Position numbers and translations under genes: made by a program
DNA from: DASXVX01 sp036504075
Lineage (GTDB): Bacteria; Bacillota; Sulfobacillia; Symbiobacteriales; Symbiobacteriaceae
NCBI GenBank assembly: GCA_036504075.1
Contig: DASXVX010000007.1
Location: 101,233-165,232 of the forward strand
Length of the DNA stretch: 64,000 bases
Direction of reading: 5' to 3'
Part shown: positions 25,432-34,132 of the stretch, one piece after another
Layout: each line of letters starts with the position of its first letter
How positions within the stretch are numbered: position 1 is the stretch's first letter
Notes under the pieces: generated by a model
Told to the model about the DNA's origin: nothing
Database searches by the model: none
What the model saw: only the letters and a program-made list of their open reading frames with translations

Positions 25432-25761
25432 TCAGCCTCCTTCCGTTACACGGACAAATTGGGGATAATCCTTGGCAATATCCTTGAGTCCCAGGAGCGT
25501 GGTCTGGAGAATCACCTGCGCCCTGGCGGCGCTTTCCGGGGTACCGCCGGCTGCTACCTTGCAGTACATGAGCCCGGAGGTCACTTCACCCTCGAACGGG
25601 TGGTCGGCGACCTGTCTGAGCCCGATGAGGGCCGTTGCCACCAGTGCGGAGACGCCGGCACAGACGATATCCTGACCCTGCTCGGCATATCCGGCGTGCC
25701 CGGTTACCTGTATCTTGGCGATGGTGCCATCCGTACCCCGCCGCACCTGGACCTTAACCAC
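25432..25761 (-). CDS. prp: Ribosomal-processing cysteine protease Prp
   Basis: A 109-residue YsxB/DUF464 protein that removes the N-terminal extension of L27. The catalytic His and Cys are seen in VTGHAGYAEQGQDIVCAGVSAL. It sits between rplU and rpmA, the invariant position, with four bases to rpmA. Confidence 0.94.
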   Translation of the reverse strand: MVKVQVRRGTDGTIAKIQVTGHAGYAEQGQDIVCAGVSALVATALIGLRQVADHPFEGEVTSGLMYCKVAAGGTPESAARAQVILQTTLLGLKDIAKDYPQFVRVTEGG

Positions 25762-25766
25762 AGCAG

Positions 25767-26081
25767 TTACGCCTCGATGCCTTCGATCGTCACCGCAGTG
25801 TACGACTGGCGGTGGCCGGTCTTCTTGCGGTAGTTCACCTTGGCGTGATACTTGAAGACGATAATCTTGGGCGCCCGGCCCTGCTTCTTTACGGTGCCGG
25901 TGACAGTGGCACCGGAAACGTAAGGAACGCCGACAGTAAGAGCCCCATCCTTGCTGACCAGGAGAACCTTGTCGAGAACGACCTTTTCGCCCTCGCCCGC
26001 CTCCAGCTTTTCGATCCGGACAACGTCGCCGGGCTGGACCCGATACTGCTTACCACCGGTTTCAACGATCGCGTACGTCAA
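25767..26081 (-). CDS. rplU: Ribosomal protein L21
   Basis: A 104-residue 50S protein. The family pattern is clear: YAIVETGGKQYRVQPGDVVRIEKL, a central GTVKKQGRAPKIIVFKYH and the basic NYRKKTGHRQSYT. The start is TTG 26081, seven to eight bases after GGAGGT, which gives the normal length; upstream codons lie in the leader. It is the first gene of the rplU-prp-rpmA operon. Confidence 0.96.
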   Translation of the reverse strand: MTYAIVETGGKQYRVQPGDVVRIEKLEAGEGEKVVLDKVLLVSKDGALTVGVPYVSGATVTGTVKKQGRAPKIIVFKYHAKVNYRKKTGHRQSYTAVTIEGIEA

Positions 26082-26203
26082 CGATTGGCACCTCCGATGT
26101 AGACTCGCCGGGTCGGGTACGCAAAGCGTGCGGTTTGAGACCCTTTCCGAGCGGTGGTCACCTCGCGACACACTGGAATACAGGCGCGCGGAGGCGACAA
26201 GCT
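26082..26203 (-). promoter_or_regulatory. Untranslated leader of rplU (candidate L21 leader)
   Basis: About 115 bases of transcribed leader lie between the predicted promoter and rplU. Many Bacillota use a structured leader here for autoregulation. I did not fold it, so this is position-based only. Confidence 0.4.
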
Positions 26204-26233
26204 AGTTTACCATGTGTACGCTTCGCCTGTCAA
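26204..26233 (-). promoter_or_regulatory. SigA-type promoter of the rplU operon
   Basis: Minus-strand TTGACA, 18 bases, TAAACT. Confidence 0.7.
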
Positions 26234-26266
26234 TTCATCGGATATCAACGTCACCGGTTGTCGCCG

Positions 26267-26884
26267 TCATCGGATTTCAGGGGCACCCGGCCGGGCGAAC
26301 GGCGCCGCCGCCCGCTCGAAGAGTCTCCACGCCCCCCGGCCCACCAGCCAGCCCATGGCGGCTCCGGCCAGAACGTCGGACGGATAATGCACACCCACGT
26401 AGACCCGGCTGAAACCGACGGCCGCCGCCAGAATCATGGCGGTCCACCCCAGCCAGGCGGGCGCCAGGGGCCGCTGCCGCGGGTCCTTCCGGTACTGCAC
26501 GGCCATCAGCAGGACGGTTGCCGCTGCGAAAGCGGTCAGAGCGTGGCCGGACGGAAACGAAAAGGAGTTCGGCACCGCGCCGATCACATGCACGTCCGGC
26601 AAGGTCAGCGGCGGTCGGGGCCGGCGCACCAGGACCTTGATGACCGCCTCCAGAACGCCCGCCACCGCCATGCTGGCCCCCATGACGACCCCAATCGCCC
26701 GCCACCAGATATAGCCGGGTCCCCTGAGCCAGGGCAGCCGCCCGGCCCCAACGGTCAGCACCAGCGCCAGGACTACCCAGCCCACGATGCCAATGTTGGT
26801 GAGAACGAAAAAGAACGCATCCAACGCCGGGCGGCCCGCCAGGCCGTTGATGGCGCGGAAAAGCATAACGTCGATCGTCTGCAT
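26267..26884 (-). CDS. PAP2-family membrane phosphatase
   Basis: A 205-residue integral membrane phosphatase with five to six helices. The three PAP2 motifs are intact: KVLVRRPRP, FPSGHALT and SRVYVGVHYPSDVLAG. Likely substrates are undecaprenyl diphosphate or phosphatidic/phosphatidylglycerol phosphate. The start chosen is ATG 26884 after GAGGTGG. It lies 30 bases downstream of the last fibre-protein gene and may belong to that transcript; the rplU promoter starts just after it. Confidence 0.9.
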   Translation of the reverse strand: MQTIDVMLFRAINGLAGRPALDAFFFVLTNIGIVGWVVLALVLTVGAGRLPWLRGPGYIWWRAIGVVMGASMAVAGVLEAVIKVLVRRPRPPLTLPDVHVIGAVPNSFSFPSGHALTAFAAATVLLMAVQYRKDPRQRPLAPAWLGWTAMILAAAVGFSRVYVGVHYPSDVLAGAAMGWLVGRGAWRLFERAAAPFARPGAPEIR

Positions 26885-26914
26885 GTCAACCACCACCTCG
26901 AGCCGGCAATTTGA

Positions 26915-27850
26915 TCATCGGCAAGGCGGCGTCACAATCGGGTCCGACCCCTGGTAAACCTCGCCGGAATAGGCGGCGATGGTTAAGGTAGCCATGGTCA
27001 TGCCACAGGTAAAGCCGCTGGCCGACGTGTCAAAATGTAGAATCATGTCGGTGTAGCTGTCGTGATTCCAATCGCTGAAGGCCGCCTTTCGCAAGGGCTC
27101 GACCTGGTTGGGGCCAAACCGGGCGGTCGTCCAATCCAGGTTATGCACGTCAAACGTGGCACTGCCGTTGATGGCGACCGGGATGTCGCCCTTGGCGCCC
27201 GGGTTGATGGGATTCGGCCAACTGCCGGGGTGGACGTCGATAATCATGGGCAGGGTGTACCGGCTGGCTTCGATGGTAAAGTCGGCCTTGACCGACTTGC
27301 CCTGGAGCGACTGGCCGGCGCTGCGGTCCAGCGACACGGCGAAGCTCAGGGCCTGCTGATCATTCAGCCGCAGGCGGACAGGTTGGTAGAAAGCGACCTC
27401 CTTGTCGTCCACGTCGCTCAAACGGCCCTGCCAGAGGACCGGTCCGCCGGATTGGCTGACAGTGAGCGTCATCAAGGCTGCCAGTTCCCGGTTTCCCGAG
27501 AGCTCCACTTCGATTTTCTCAAGCGACATCATATACCCCGGATCCCTGTTCCTGACGTTCAACGACCGCTCGACCGTGTCGCCCGGGGCCCAAACGCCCG
27601 TCGGGAACCGACCGGCCGGCGGCCCGGGGTCGGCGCCCTCGTCCGGCGTGGTATAGAACATCGGTGCGGACCAGCCTGAGGACTCGACGCCGCCCGGCAC
27701 GTTGTCGCCGTTTCCGCGCCAGCTGATAACGGAGACCTGGTTGAAGGAGAATGCCGGTATGGGCTTTGCGAGCAGAATTACGCCCACTCCGCCGAGAATC
27801 CCTGCCACGACGGCCCATGACAGTCCCATTGTCGCCAGCCAACGCCTCAT
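26915..27850 (-). CDS. TasA-locus exported protein, large
   Basis: A 311-residue secreted protein with an N-terminal hydrophobic segment (MRRWLATMGLSWAVVAGILGG region). PMFYTTPDEGADPG, WAPGDTVERSLNVRNRDPGYM and SFAVSLDRSAGQSLQGKSVKADFTIEA mirror the 'PGD..., ...N.YQG....DF...A' pattern of TasA/CalY proteins, so I place it as a divergent member. The C-terminal 80 residues (FSDWNHDSYTDMILHFDTSA) look like a separate beta domain, in part similar to FG-GAP/VCBS segments. The start is ATG 27850 after GGAGGG. It is probably cut by SipW, but the signal region is less typical than in the next two genes. Confidence 0.65.
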   Translation of the reverse strand: MRRWLATMGLSWAVVAGILGGVGVILLAKPIPAFSFNQVSVISWRGNGDNVPGGVESSGWSAPMFYTTPDEGADPGPPAGRFPTGVWAPGDTVERSLNVRNRDPGYMMSLEKIEVELSGNRELAALMTLTVSQSGGPVLWQGRLSDVDDKEVAFYQPVRLRLNDQQALSFAVSLDRSAGQSLQGKSVKADFTIEASRYTLPMIIDVHPGSWPNPINPGAKGDIPVAINGSATFDVHNLDWTTARFGPNQVEPLRKAAFSDWNHDSYTDMILHFDTSASGFTCGMTMATLTIAAYSGEVYQGSDPIVTPPCR

Positions 27851-28002
27851 CGCAGTCAGTCCCTCCAGCGCATCGGATCGTGGTTTGCCGGAAGCCGCCG
27901 TGGCAGGGCTTCCCCCCGCCACAGCGGTTCCGACGACCATCTGCCCTGTGCCGGCAACGCTCTAACAGGACGGCTCTCGTGACGCCCTGATGCACCCTTC
28001 CG

Positions 28003-28737
28003 TTAGGGGTTGTTCGGCAATTGCTCGGCGTGGACGGTAAAGTCCACAACCATGTTGCCATTCTGGTACTCGTTGGGGGTGTCCCGATCGAAAGACACCC
28101 GGAACTTCATTTGCAGGTTGGGCGGCAACCCGATTCCGCTGTACCCCGGAATGTCGGGGTTGGGTCCGCCCGGTCCCAGGTGCAGTTCCACGCCGGTGGG
28201 GGTAAGGAAATCACTGAGAGAGGCGTGGGCAAGCAGCACATCGGTGCCGAAGCCCGGCGCGTAGATCCACACCTGCATCTTGTGGGCCAGCGGCTCGTAG
28301 CTGCCCGCGTGAAGCGCCCCAGTGACGTGGGTCAGTTTGGCAGCCACGGAATCGCAGCCGAAGCCGCCGTTGGAGACGGTCAGCGTGCGTACGATCCACT
28401 TGGCGGGGTCGTTGCCTTCGCCGTCGCCGGGAGCCCAGTTGCCGGGTGTCTCCGGCACGAAAGTGGGCGGGCTGGTGTTGCTGCGTTCGGACAGCGGGTA
28501 CCGGCCGTCCACAGACCCGTTGTTGCCCTGGGCACCCGTCATGTAAAACATGGGACCCGGAACATTGTCATTTGCGTCGCGTGCGGAGGAGAGGCAGAGC
28601 TTGGTGGCTGTAATGGTCGGTTCCAGCCCCACCAGATTTTCTTTGGAATCCCTGAAGAGAGCAAAGGTTGCCGCGGTACCCACCGCGATGGAGGAAAGCA
28701 CAGCAGCAACGCTGAGAAGAAGCGCGTGGTGTTTCAT
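28003..28737 (-). CDS. TasA/CalY-family exported fibre protein
   Basis: A 244-residue protein with the SipW-type N-terminus MKHHALLLSVAAVLSSIAVGTAATFALFRD (cleavage near GTAATFA). PGNWAPGDGEGNDP precedes a typical core that ends in FDRDTPNEYQNGNMVVDFTVHAEQ, the C-terminal hallmark of TasA/camelysin proteins. PMFYMTGAQGN is shared with the next gene downstream, which suggests duplication. The start is ATG 28737 after GGAGGG. Confidence 0.8.
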   Translation of the reverse strand: MKHHALLLSVAAVLSSIAVGTAATFALFRDSKENLVGLEPTITATKLCLSSARDANDNVPGPMFYMTGAQGNNGSVDGRYPLSERSNTSPPTFVPETPGNWAPGDGEGNDPAKWIVRTLTVSNGGFGCDSVAAKLTHVTGALHAGSYEPLAHKMQVWIYAPGFGTDVLLAHASLSDFLTPTGVELHLGPGGPNPDIPGYSGIGLPPNLQMKFRVSFDRDTPNEYQNGNMVVDFTVHAEQLPNNP

Positions 28738-28798
28738 GCGGCGGCCCTCCATCCTGGAGCCCGCCGGGCCCTATGCCCCGGCGGGCGGATTGCGATTA

Positions 28799-29341
28799 CT
28801 ACCAGCTGGTCGGCCCGCTGCCAGTGGTGTTGTTGCGGGACTGGACAGCGTGGAAGCTGAGGCTGATCTGACCCGACTTGCCCTGGTAGTTGTTGCCGGC
28901 GGCCAGCGGGAAGGAGTAATCGATCTCGGCGGACGCAGTCTGACCGTTGGAGTACTGCCCGAGCACGTACCGGCCAGTCATATCCGGGGTCAGGGTGGTG
29001 GCGCCGGACTTCACGGCCGTGATCATGGCGTGGTTGGCGTCGAGGGTGAAGAGGTCGCCGCTGGAGGCCACGTCCACGCCAAGCCAGGCGTCAAGGCTGC
29101 CGGTGTACGTTACCGACACCGTGCAGGCGCCGGAATCGCCAGGAGCCAGGTTATTCGTATTGCCACCGGCATTCACCATGCAGGTGAAGGGGGTCGGGCT
29201 CCCGAGAGTGACGGTGCCGGCGGTGAAGGTGTTGTTCTGGTTGGTGGTCTGGGCGGTGAACAGGGCGAAGGTAGCGGCAGTGACGATGAGGGAAGTGACA
29301 CCAACAGCCAACAGGCTCAGAGCCATGCGCTTTGCAAACAT
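28799..29341 (-). CDS. TasA/CalY-family exported fibre protein, short
   Basis: A 180-residue protein: signal MFAKRMALSLLAVGVTSLIVTAATFALF, then TFTAGTVTLGSP and APGDSGACTVSVTYTGS, the standard TasA/CalY start. YSFPLAAGNNYQGKSGQISLSFHAVQ is the family's end motif. Two cysteines (PFTCMVN and SGACTV) could form a disulphide. It should assemble into surface fibres after SipW processing. It lies directly after sipW. Confidence 0.88.
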   Translation of the reverse strand: MFAKRMALSLLAVGVTSLIVTAATFALFTAQTTNQNNTFTAGTVTLGSPTPFTCMVNAGGNTNNLAPGDSGACTVSVTYTGSLDAWLGVDVASSGDLFTLDANHAMITAVKSGATTLTPDMTGRYVLGQYSNGQTASAEIDYSFPLAAGNNYQGKSGQISLSFHAVQSRNNTTGSGPTSW

Positions 29342-29424
29342 CGTGGAACTCCTCCTCCAAATTTCCTTTTGCTTTGGGCCTCCGGGTCAGAGCCATCAGG
29401 GCGTCACGAGAGCTGCCTGAGGAA

Positions 29425-30039
29425 CTAGCGAGACTCCTGGTCACCTCCTTCACCCTGGTTCGCCTTCGCTTTGGCCGCTTCGGCTTCGGACAGGGCCTTC
29501 CACATCTTGCGAAACTCAAGCCCGATGAGGATGACACCGGGCAGGATCACCAACAGAGCGATACCGACAGGCGTGCGAATGAAGGTTGAAACGTACCCGA
29601 AGTAGGGCACACGCCACTGGTAGCGACCGACAATCTGACCGGGGAGCACCACAGCCAGGTCCGGGGACTGGTTGGCGTCGCCTTTGGTGGCAAAGGCGGA
29701 CGGCTTTTTGTTGACCATGACCGTCCCTTGCACGCGGTGGGTGATGAGCATGTTGGCCTGTTCGGAGGTCCGGAAGGTGATGATGTCCCCGTCCTTGACC
29801 TCTTCCGCCGGATTCTTCAGCGGCTTGACGATGATGACGTCTCCGGTGTGAATGGTGGGTTCCATCGAACCACTGAGCACGGTGAGCACTTTGTGCCCCA
29901 GGATGTCAGGAACCGCATCCCGAGAACGCCGGGCCGCAATGGCCACAACTGCTGACAAGGCAATGGCCAGCACCAGGGCGGCAGAAATCACCCCGTTCAG
30001 GATCTTGAGAAACAGCTTCACTGCTTTCCCTCCCATCAC
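29425..30039 (-). CDS. sipW: SipW-type signal peptidase I
   Basis: A 204-residue membrane signal peptidase of the ER/archaeal type. The catalytic Ser is in LSGSMEPTIHTGDVIIV, and His replaces Lys in MLITHRVQG; GDANQSPD is the third conserved box. There are two membrane helices, near residues 8-34 and 157-180. Such enzymes process TasA-family fibre proteins, three of which follow in the same direction, so the operon is self-contained. Confidence 0.93.
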   Translation of the reverse strand: MMGGKAVKLFLKILNGVISAALVLAIALSAVVAIAARRSRDAVPDILGHKVLTVLSGSMEPTIHTGDVIIVKPLKNPAEEVKDGDIITFRTSEQANMLITHRVQGTVMVNKKPSAFATKGDANQSPDLAVVLPGQIVGRYQWRVPYFGYVSTFIRTPVGIALLVILPGVILIGLEFRKMWKALSEAEAAKAKANQGEGGDQESR

Positions 30040-30054
30040 AGAACGTGAGACGGT

Positions 30055-30330
30055 TCACTGGCCCGCCGCCGGCGGGGCCGCCGGGGCGGGGGGTGGGGTC
30101 TCTGGCGCAGGTGCCGGGGTGGCCGGAGCCGCCGGGGCGGGGGCTGGCGCCTCTGGCGCAGGTGCCGGAGTGGCCGGAGCCGCCGGGGCGGGGGCTGGCG
30201 CCGCAGGCGCAGGTGCCGGGGTGGCCGGAGCCGCCAGGGCGGGGGCTGGCGCCGCAGGCGCAGGTGCCGGGGCCGCAGGCGCAGGCGCCGGAGCCACAGG
30301 CGCAGGGGCCGGGGCCGCAGGCGCAGGGGC
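30055..30330. repeat. GC-rich Ala/Pro-coding repeat tract
   Basis: The 3' third of the Ala/Pro gene consists of imperfect tandem units of about 54 bases (a GGAGCCGCCGGGGCGGGGGC core recurs at several places between 30063 and 30245). The length may vary between strains by slippage. Confidence 0.6.
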
Positions 30331-30891
30331 CACCGCCCCGGGGGCTGCCGCAGGTGCCGGAGGCGGCGGAGGCGGAGCCGGATCACAGCCCCAGGGCGGC
30401 ATTTCCGAACCCGACGGGTCCGCTACTTCCCCGTGAAACGGGATGACCGTCTCTATCCCCCCGGGGTTGGCGGTGACAACGATTTCTCCTTCGATTGTCG
30501 CCGGCCCGGCGATCGCGGACTTGCTGAAGTAAACTCTGGCCGTCTCGCCAGGCCCGACCCGCCCCGACGACCAGTTCACCTCGCCCGCGCCCCCCAGCCA
30601 GCCGGTTCCTCGCACCTGGATCTCCACCGGCCATCGGCCTGCTGCTACCTGCAAAATGGGTCCGGCGTCCCGACACTGCTCGCCGGTGTGGAACCGCCCA
30701 AGCTGGATGTCACCGGGAAACACCCCAGGCGGCGCAGGCCCGGCGGCATCCAGGCTCAGGGCGTCGCCGCTGACCCCCCGGGACTGCGCCTGCGTGGCCC
30801 CGGACCGCACGAACATGACCGGCACCGTCAGCAACAGGAGCGTTACCAGAACACGGCGTCCAAGGACAGTGGGAGGGATCTGACCATGCAC
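30055..30891 (-). CDS. Exported protein with long Ala/Pro repeat tail
   Basis: A 278-residue protein without a recognised domain. After the signal peptide (about residues 10-36) comes a roughly 130-residue beta-rich domain (LGRFHTGEQC, VEIQVRGTGWLGG, ETARVYFSKSA). Residues about 170-278 are almost only Ala and Pro in PAPAAPA-type units (PAP/AAP/ATP). Its DNA is a matching GC-rich near-repeat. As the first gene before sipW it is probably a wall-spanning anchor or accessory subunit of the fibre. Start ATG follows GAGGAGGGG. Confidence 0.65.
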   Translation of the reverse strand: MHGQIPPTVLGRRVLVTLLLLTVPVMFVRSGATQAQSRGVSGDALSLDAAGPAPPGVFPGDIQLGRFHTGEQCRDAGPILQVAAGRWPVEIQVRGTGWLGGAGEVNWSSGRVGPGETARVYFSKSAIAGPATIEGEIVVTANPGGIETVIPFHGEVADPSGSEMPPWGCDPAPPPPPPAPAAAPGAVAPAPAAPAPAPVAPAPAPAAPAPAPAAPAPALAAPATPAPAPAAPAPAPAAPATPAPAPEAPAPAPAAPATPAPAPETPPPAPAAPPAAGQ

Positions 30892-31036
30892 CGGAACCCC
30901 TCCTCAAGCAAGAACAGGGTATTTATGACTTGACTGCCATCTGATTCTAACTTATCAGTCTTCTCTCGGTCTACAAGGGGGTCCCCGAACATCCTCGGGG
31001 AAGAATACCGGTATACCCCAACTATCCCGGTCACGC

Positions 31037-31080
31037 ATGGCAAAAAAAATCGGACCGGCCTTCGCCCAGCGAAGATCGGT
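31037..31080 (-). terminator. Terminator after rng
   Basis: Minus-strand stem CGGACCGATCTTCGC/GCGAAGGCCGGTCCG followed by ATTTTTTTT. Confidence 0.88.
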
Positions 31081-31100
31081 CCGTCCGATTCGAAAAATGA

Positions 31101-32798
31101 CTAAACCAATTTGCCTTTGGCGTACGTGCGGTACGCCCGTGTAATCTCCACCTTGACCCGTTTGCCTACGAGGTTGCCGGCCTCCTCCACGTCGATCACG
31201 TAGCCGTCGACCCGGGCGATGCCGTCCGCAGCGTTGGTGACATGGGCTTCGTCGATTTTCAGCTCTACGACGTGGCCCTGCTTGACCGGTAGCGCCCGGT
31301 CCTCCACCTCGGCCCGAGTGCCCAGGACTTTCAGATTCATCTGCTCCAAGTGCACGTCGTTGTTGCCCCGGACGTAAATCGTCTTGCCCAGTTCCGCTTC
31401 CAGCCCTTTCAGATTCGCCCCGCCCGTTCCAATCAGCAACGCCGCAACCGACGGGTGGACTTCCATGAGCAGCGCCTCGCTGGACGATTGCTTCATGATC
31501 CGGCGAATTTCCGCCCGGACCCGCCGGGCCATGGTATCTTCCGAGAGAAGCTTCCCCCGGCCGTCGCAGTAATGGCAGGGCCGCATCATGGCCTCGTCCA
31601 GATTCTGGCGTGACTTCTTGCGGGTCATTTCCACCAGGCCCAGTTGCGTCAGGCCCAGGACGTTGGCCCGGGTCCGGTCCAGCCTCAGCTCATCTTCCAG
31701 GGTCTTCAGGACCTTCTGTCGGTGATCGATGATCTCCATATCGATGAAATCGATGATGATGATCCCACCGATATCCCGGAGCCGTAACTGCCGGGCGATC
31801 TCTTTAGCGGCCTCCATGTTCGTCTTGAAGACGGTGTCGGCCAGGTTGGTCGTGCCCACGAACTTGCCCGTGTTCACATCGATCGCCGTGAGCGCCTCCG
31901 TCTGGTCGATGACGATGTACCCGCCGCTCTTCAGCCAGACCCGCTTCTTCAGCGCCTTGTCGATCTCAATTTCAATCGTGTAGAAGTCGAAAAGCGACTG
32001 GTCCGTCCGAGTGTAAAGCTTCAGCCGGTCCTTCAGGTGCGGTGCGTGCAAGTCCAGGACTTCCTGGGCTTTCACATACTCATCCTTGTCGTCGATGGTG
32101 AACTGGCTCACCGTGTCGTCAAACCAGTCCCGCACCACCCGGTGCACCAGCCCCAGGTCGTGGTGCAGCAGCGACGGCGCCGGTGCCGACGTCGCCCGCG
32201 CCGAAATGCGCTCCCAGAGCCGCACGAGGAAAGCCGCGTCCTTCTTCAGTTCCTCTTCCTGGGTCCCTTCCGCCACCGTCCGCACGATGAGGCCGGCACC
32301 GGCGGGCTTCACGCTGGCCGCCAATTGCTTCAGGCGCTCCCGCTCCCGCTCGTCGGCGATGCGCCGGGAGACCCCTATGTAGTCCACATGGGGCATCAGC
32401 ACCAGGAACCGGCCCGGGAGGGTAATGTGCCGGGTAACGCGGGCGCCCTTGGTCCCAATGGGCTCCTTGGCCACCTGGACGATAATCTCCTGGGCCGGAC
32501 GCACGACCTCCTTGATCGTCAGCGGCTTGGCCGGCGTCGCCCCGACCGATTCCCCTTCCACCTCCGCCCGCCCGGGCAGCGCATCATCCACGTAGAGGAA
32601 GGAGTTTCGCTCCAGCCCGATGTCCACGAACGCCGCCTGCATGCCCGGAAGCACGTTCTCGACTTTACCCTTGTAAATGTTGCCCACAACCCGCTGATGC
32701 ACCGGCCGCTCTACAAAAATCTCAACGAGTTCGCCGTCTTCCAAAACAGCCGCGCGGGTCTCATCCAGGTCCACAGAGACCAGTATCTCTTTTGCCAC
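31101..32798 (-). CDS. rng: Ribonuclease G/E family
   Basis: A 565-residue endoribonuclease for rRNA and mRNA maturation. It has an N-terminal S1 domain (GNIYKGKVENVLPGMQAAFVDIG), the RNase E/G catalytic domain with metal Asp in IIIIDFIDMEI and DVNTGKF, and a Zn-link Cys pair in CHYCDGRGK. The chosen start is GTG 32798 (VAKEILVSVD) after ATGGGGGAC. It is shorter than RNase E because it has no degradosome tail. In related genomes rng adjoins rplU; here the fibre operon lies between. Confidence 0.93.
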   Translation of the reverse strand: MAKEILVSVDLDETRAAVLEDGELVEIFVERPVHQRVVGNIYKGKVENVLPGMQAAFVDIGLERNSFLYVDDALPGRAEVEGESVGATPAKPLTIKEVVRPAQEIIVQVAKEPIGTKGARVTRHITLPGRFLVLMPHVDYIGVSRRIADERERERLKQLAASVKPAGAGLIVRTVAEGTQEEELKKDAAFLVRLWERISARATSAPAPSLLHHDLGLVHRVVRDWFDDTVSQFTIDDKDEYVKAQEVLDLHAPHLKDRLKLYTRTDQSLFDFYTIEIEIDKALKKRVWLKSGGYIVIDQTEALTAIDVNTGKFVGTTNLADTVFKTNMEAAKEIARQLRLRDIGGIIIIDFIDMEIIDHRQKVLKTLEDELRLDRTRANVLGLTQLGLVEMTRKKSRQNLDEAMMRPCHYCDGRGKLLSEDTMARRVRAEIRRIMKQSSSEALLMEVHPSVAALLIGTGGANLKGLEAELGKTIYVRGNNDVHLEQMNLKVLGTRAEVEDRALPVKQGHVVELKIDEAHVTNAADGIARVDGYVIDVEEAGNLVGKRVKVEITRAYRTYAKGKLV

Positions 32799-33037
32799 AA
32801 AAGTCCCCCATCTCTTTTGGGGTTGAGCTACTTCCCGCCAATCTCCATGCATACAGTACAGTCCATCTGCATGCATGACTCCGGTGGGTAGTATGCCAAT
32901 CAATTTCGGATTCTGCTCCCGCAGTGCAATTCCCTGCCGCCGCCTCCGGCGGTGATTTCCCCAACCGACTGGCCGGAGAACGGCAATAGCACTTGTGGGT
33001 CAATGTCAGTTAGAGCAAAAGATTCACGCACATAGGG

Positions 33038-33095
33038 CCCGCACCGGCAGGATGCCCAGTCTCTATGCAGAAGTGTATATTCAGCATGTGAATAG
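33038..33095 (+). promoter_or_regulatory. Candidate operator upstream of arcC
   Basis: TATTCAGCATGTGAATA (about 33078-33094) is an inverted repeat with 6-base arms placed 40 bases before the arcC start. It resembles the centre of paired ArgR boxes, with outward-facing ATTCA/TGAAT, but it is not a full box. Confidence 0.35.
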
Positions 33096-33128
33096 ATTCC
33101 CGAAATCAGATGGGAGGCGGCCCGAAGC

Positions 33129-34064
33129 ATGTCCACAATCGTCATCGCGCTCGGCGGCAACGCCATTTTGCAGCCCGGACAGGCGGGCACCGCGGCCGAA
33201 CAGTCCGAAAATATTCGCCGTACCTGTACGCAAATTGTGGCGTTAATTCGTGCGGGACACCGCGTCGTGGTGACTCACGGCAACGGCCCCCAGGTGGGTA
33301 ACCTGCTCATTCAGCAGGAAGAGTCCTCGGGGATCGTTCCGCCCATGCCCATGGACGTCTGCGGGGCCATGAGCCAGGGAATGCTCGGCTACTGGCTCCA
33401 GAACCAGCTGGACAACTTGCTTCGGGACCAGGGGCTTACCGTACCGGTCGTCGCGCTGGTCACCCAGGTGCTGGTGGACCGTGCGGACCCGGCCTTTCAG
33501 AACCCGACCAAGCCGGTGGGTCCGTTCTACACCCCGGCGAAGGCAGAGCGAATGATGAACGAAAAGGGCTGGGTCATGAAGGAGGACGCCGGCCGCGGCT
33601 GGCGCCGGGTCGTGCCGTCGCCGGATCCCAGGGCGATTTGGGAGCGGGGCGCCATTCAGACGTTGGTGAATGCCGGTTCCGTGGTCATTTGCTCGGGCGG
33701 CGGCGGCGTGCCGGTCTACCTGGAAAACGGGCATCTGACCGGCTGCGAAGCCGTCATCGACAAGGACCTGGCCGGCCAGCGGCTCGCGGCTGACGTGGGC
33801 GCCGACGTCTTCTGCATTTTGACCGACGTGCCCCAGGTCTGCCTGCGGTACAAGCAGCCCGACCAGCGTGTCCTGGACCGGGTCTCGGCGGCCGAAATGC
33901 GCGGCTACCAGAAGGAGGGCCACTTCAAGGCCGGTTCCATGGGACCCAAAGTCGAAGCGATGCTGCGGTTCGTGGAGTCCACGGGCCGCTTCGGCGTCAT
34001 CGCCAGCCTGGATGATGTCGCCCGCGCCGTGGAAGGCGAAGGCGGCACCGTCATCACTCCGTAG
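33129..34064 (+). CDS. arcC: Carbamate kinase
   Basis: A 311-residue amino-acid kinase family enzyme forming ATP from carbamoyl phosphate and ADP (or the reverse). The family motifs are clear: IALGGNAILQPGQ, THGNGPQVGNLL, ICSGGGGVPV and VIDKDLAGQRLAADVGADVF. It is followed by a carbamoyltransferase, so the pair resembles the arginine deiminase route, but no arcA or arcD is present. ATP gain from a carbamoylated amine is a likely role. GGGAGG upstream of ATG. Confidence 0.95.
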   Translation: MSTIVIALGGNAILQPGQAGTAAEQSENIRRTCTQIVALIRAGHRVVVTHGNGPQVGNLLIQQEESSGIVPPMPMDVCGAMSQGMLGYWLQNQLDNLLRDQGLTVPVVALVTQVLVDRADPAFQNPTKPVGPFYTPAKAERMMNEKGWVMKEDAGRGWRRVVPSPDPRAIWERGAIQTLVNAGSVVICSGGGGVPVYLENGHLTGCEAVIDKDLAGQRLAADVGADVFCILTDVPQVCLRYKQPDQRVLDRVSAAEMRGYQKEGHFKAGSMGPKVEAMLRFVESTGRFGVIASLDDVARAVEGEGGTVITP

Positions 34065-34093
34065 ACGCACTGTCATCACACCGTAGACGCACC
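34050..34093 (+). repeat. 22-base tandem duplication over the arcC stop codon
   Basis: GTCATCACTCCGTAGACGCACT is followed at once by GTCATCACACCGTAGACGCACC (two mismatches). Each unit carries the TAG stop. Confidence 0.6.
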
Positions 34094-34132
34094 GGCCCCC
34101 TGCAGGGCCGTTGGCAAAAAGGAGGTTCTCCC

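Noticed and set aside
30055..30386. Pro/Arg-rich frames on both strands over the Ala/Pro tract
   Set aside because: They are the antisense or shifted reading of the repeat and have no starts with ribosome binding sites.
33038..33095. Full ArgR box upstream of arcC
   Set aside because: Only the outward ATTCA...TGAAT half-site arrangement is present, with a 5-base instead of 3-base centre; kept only as a weak operator.
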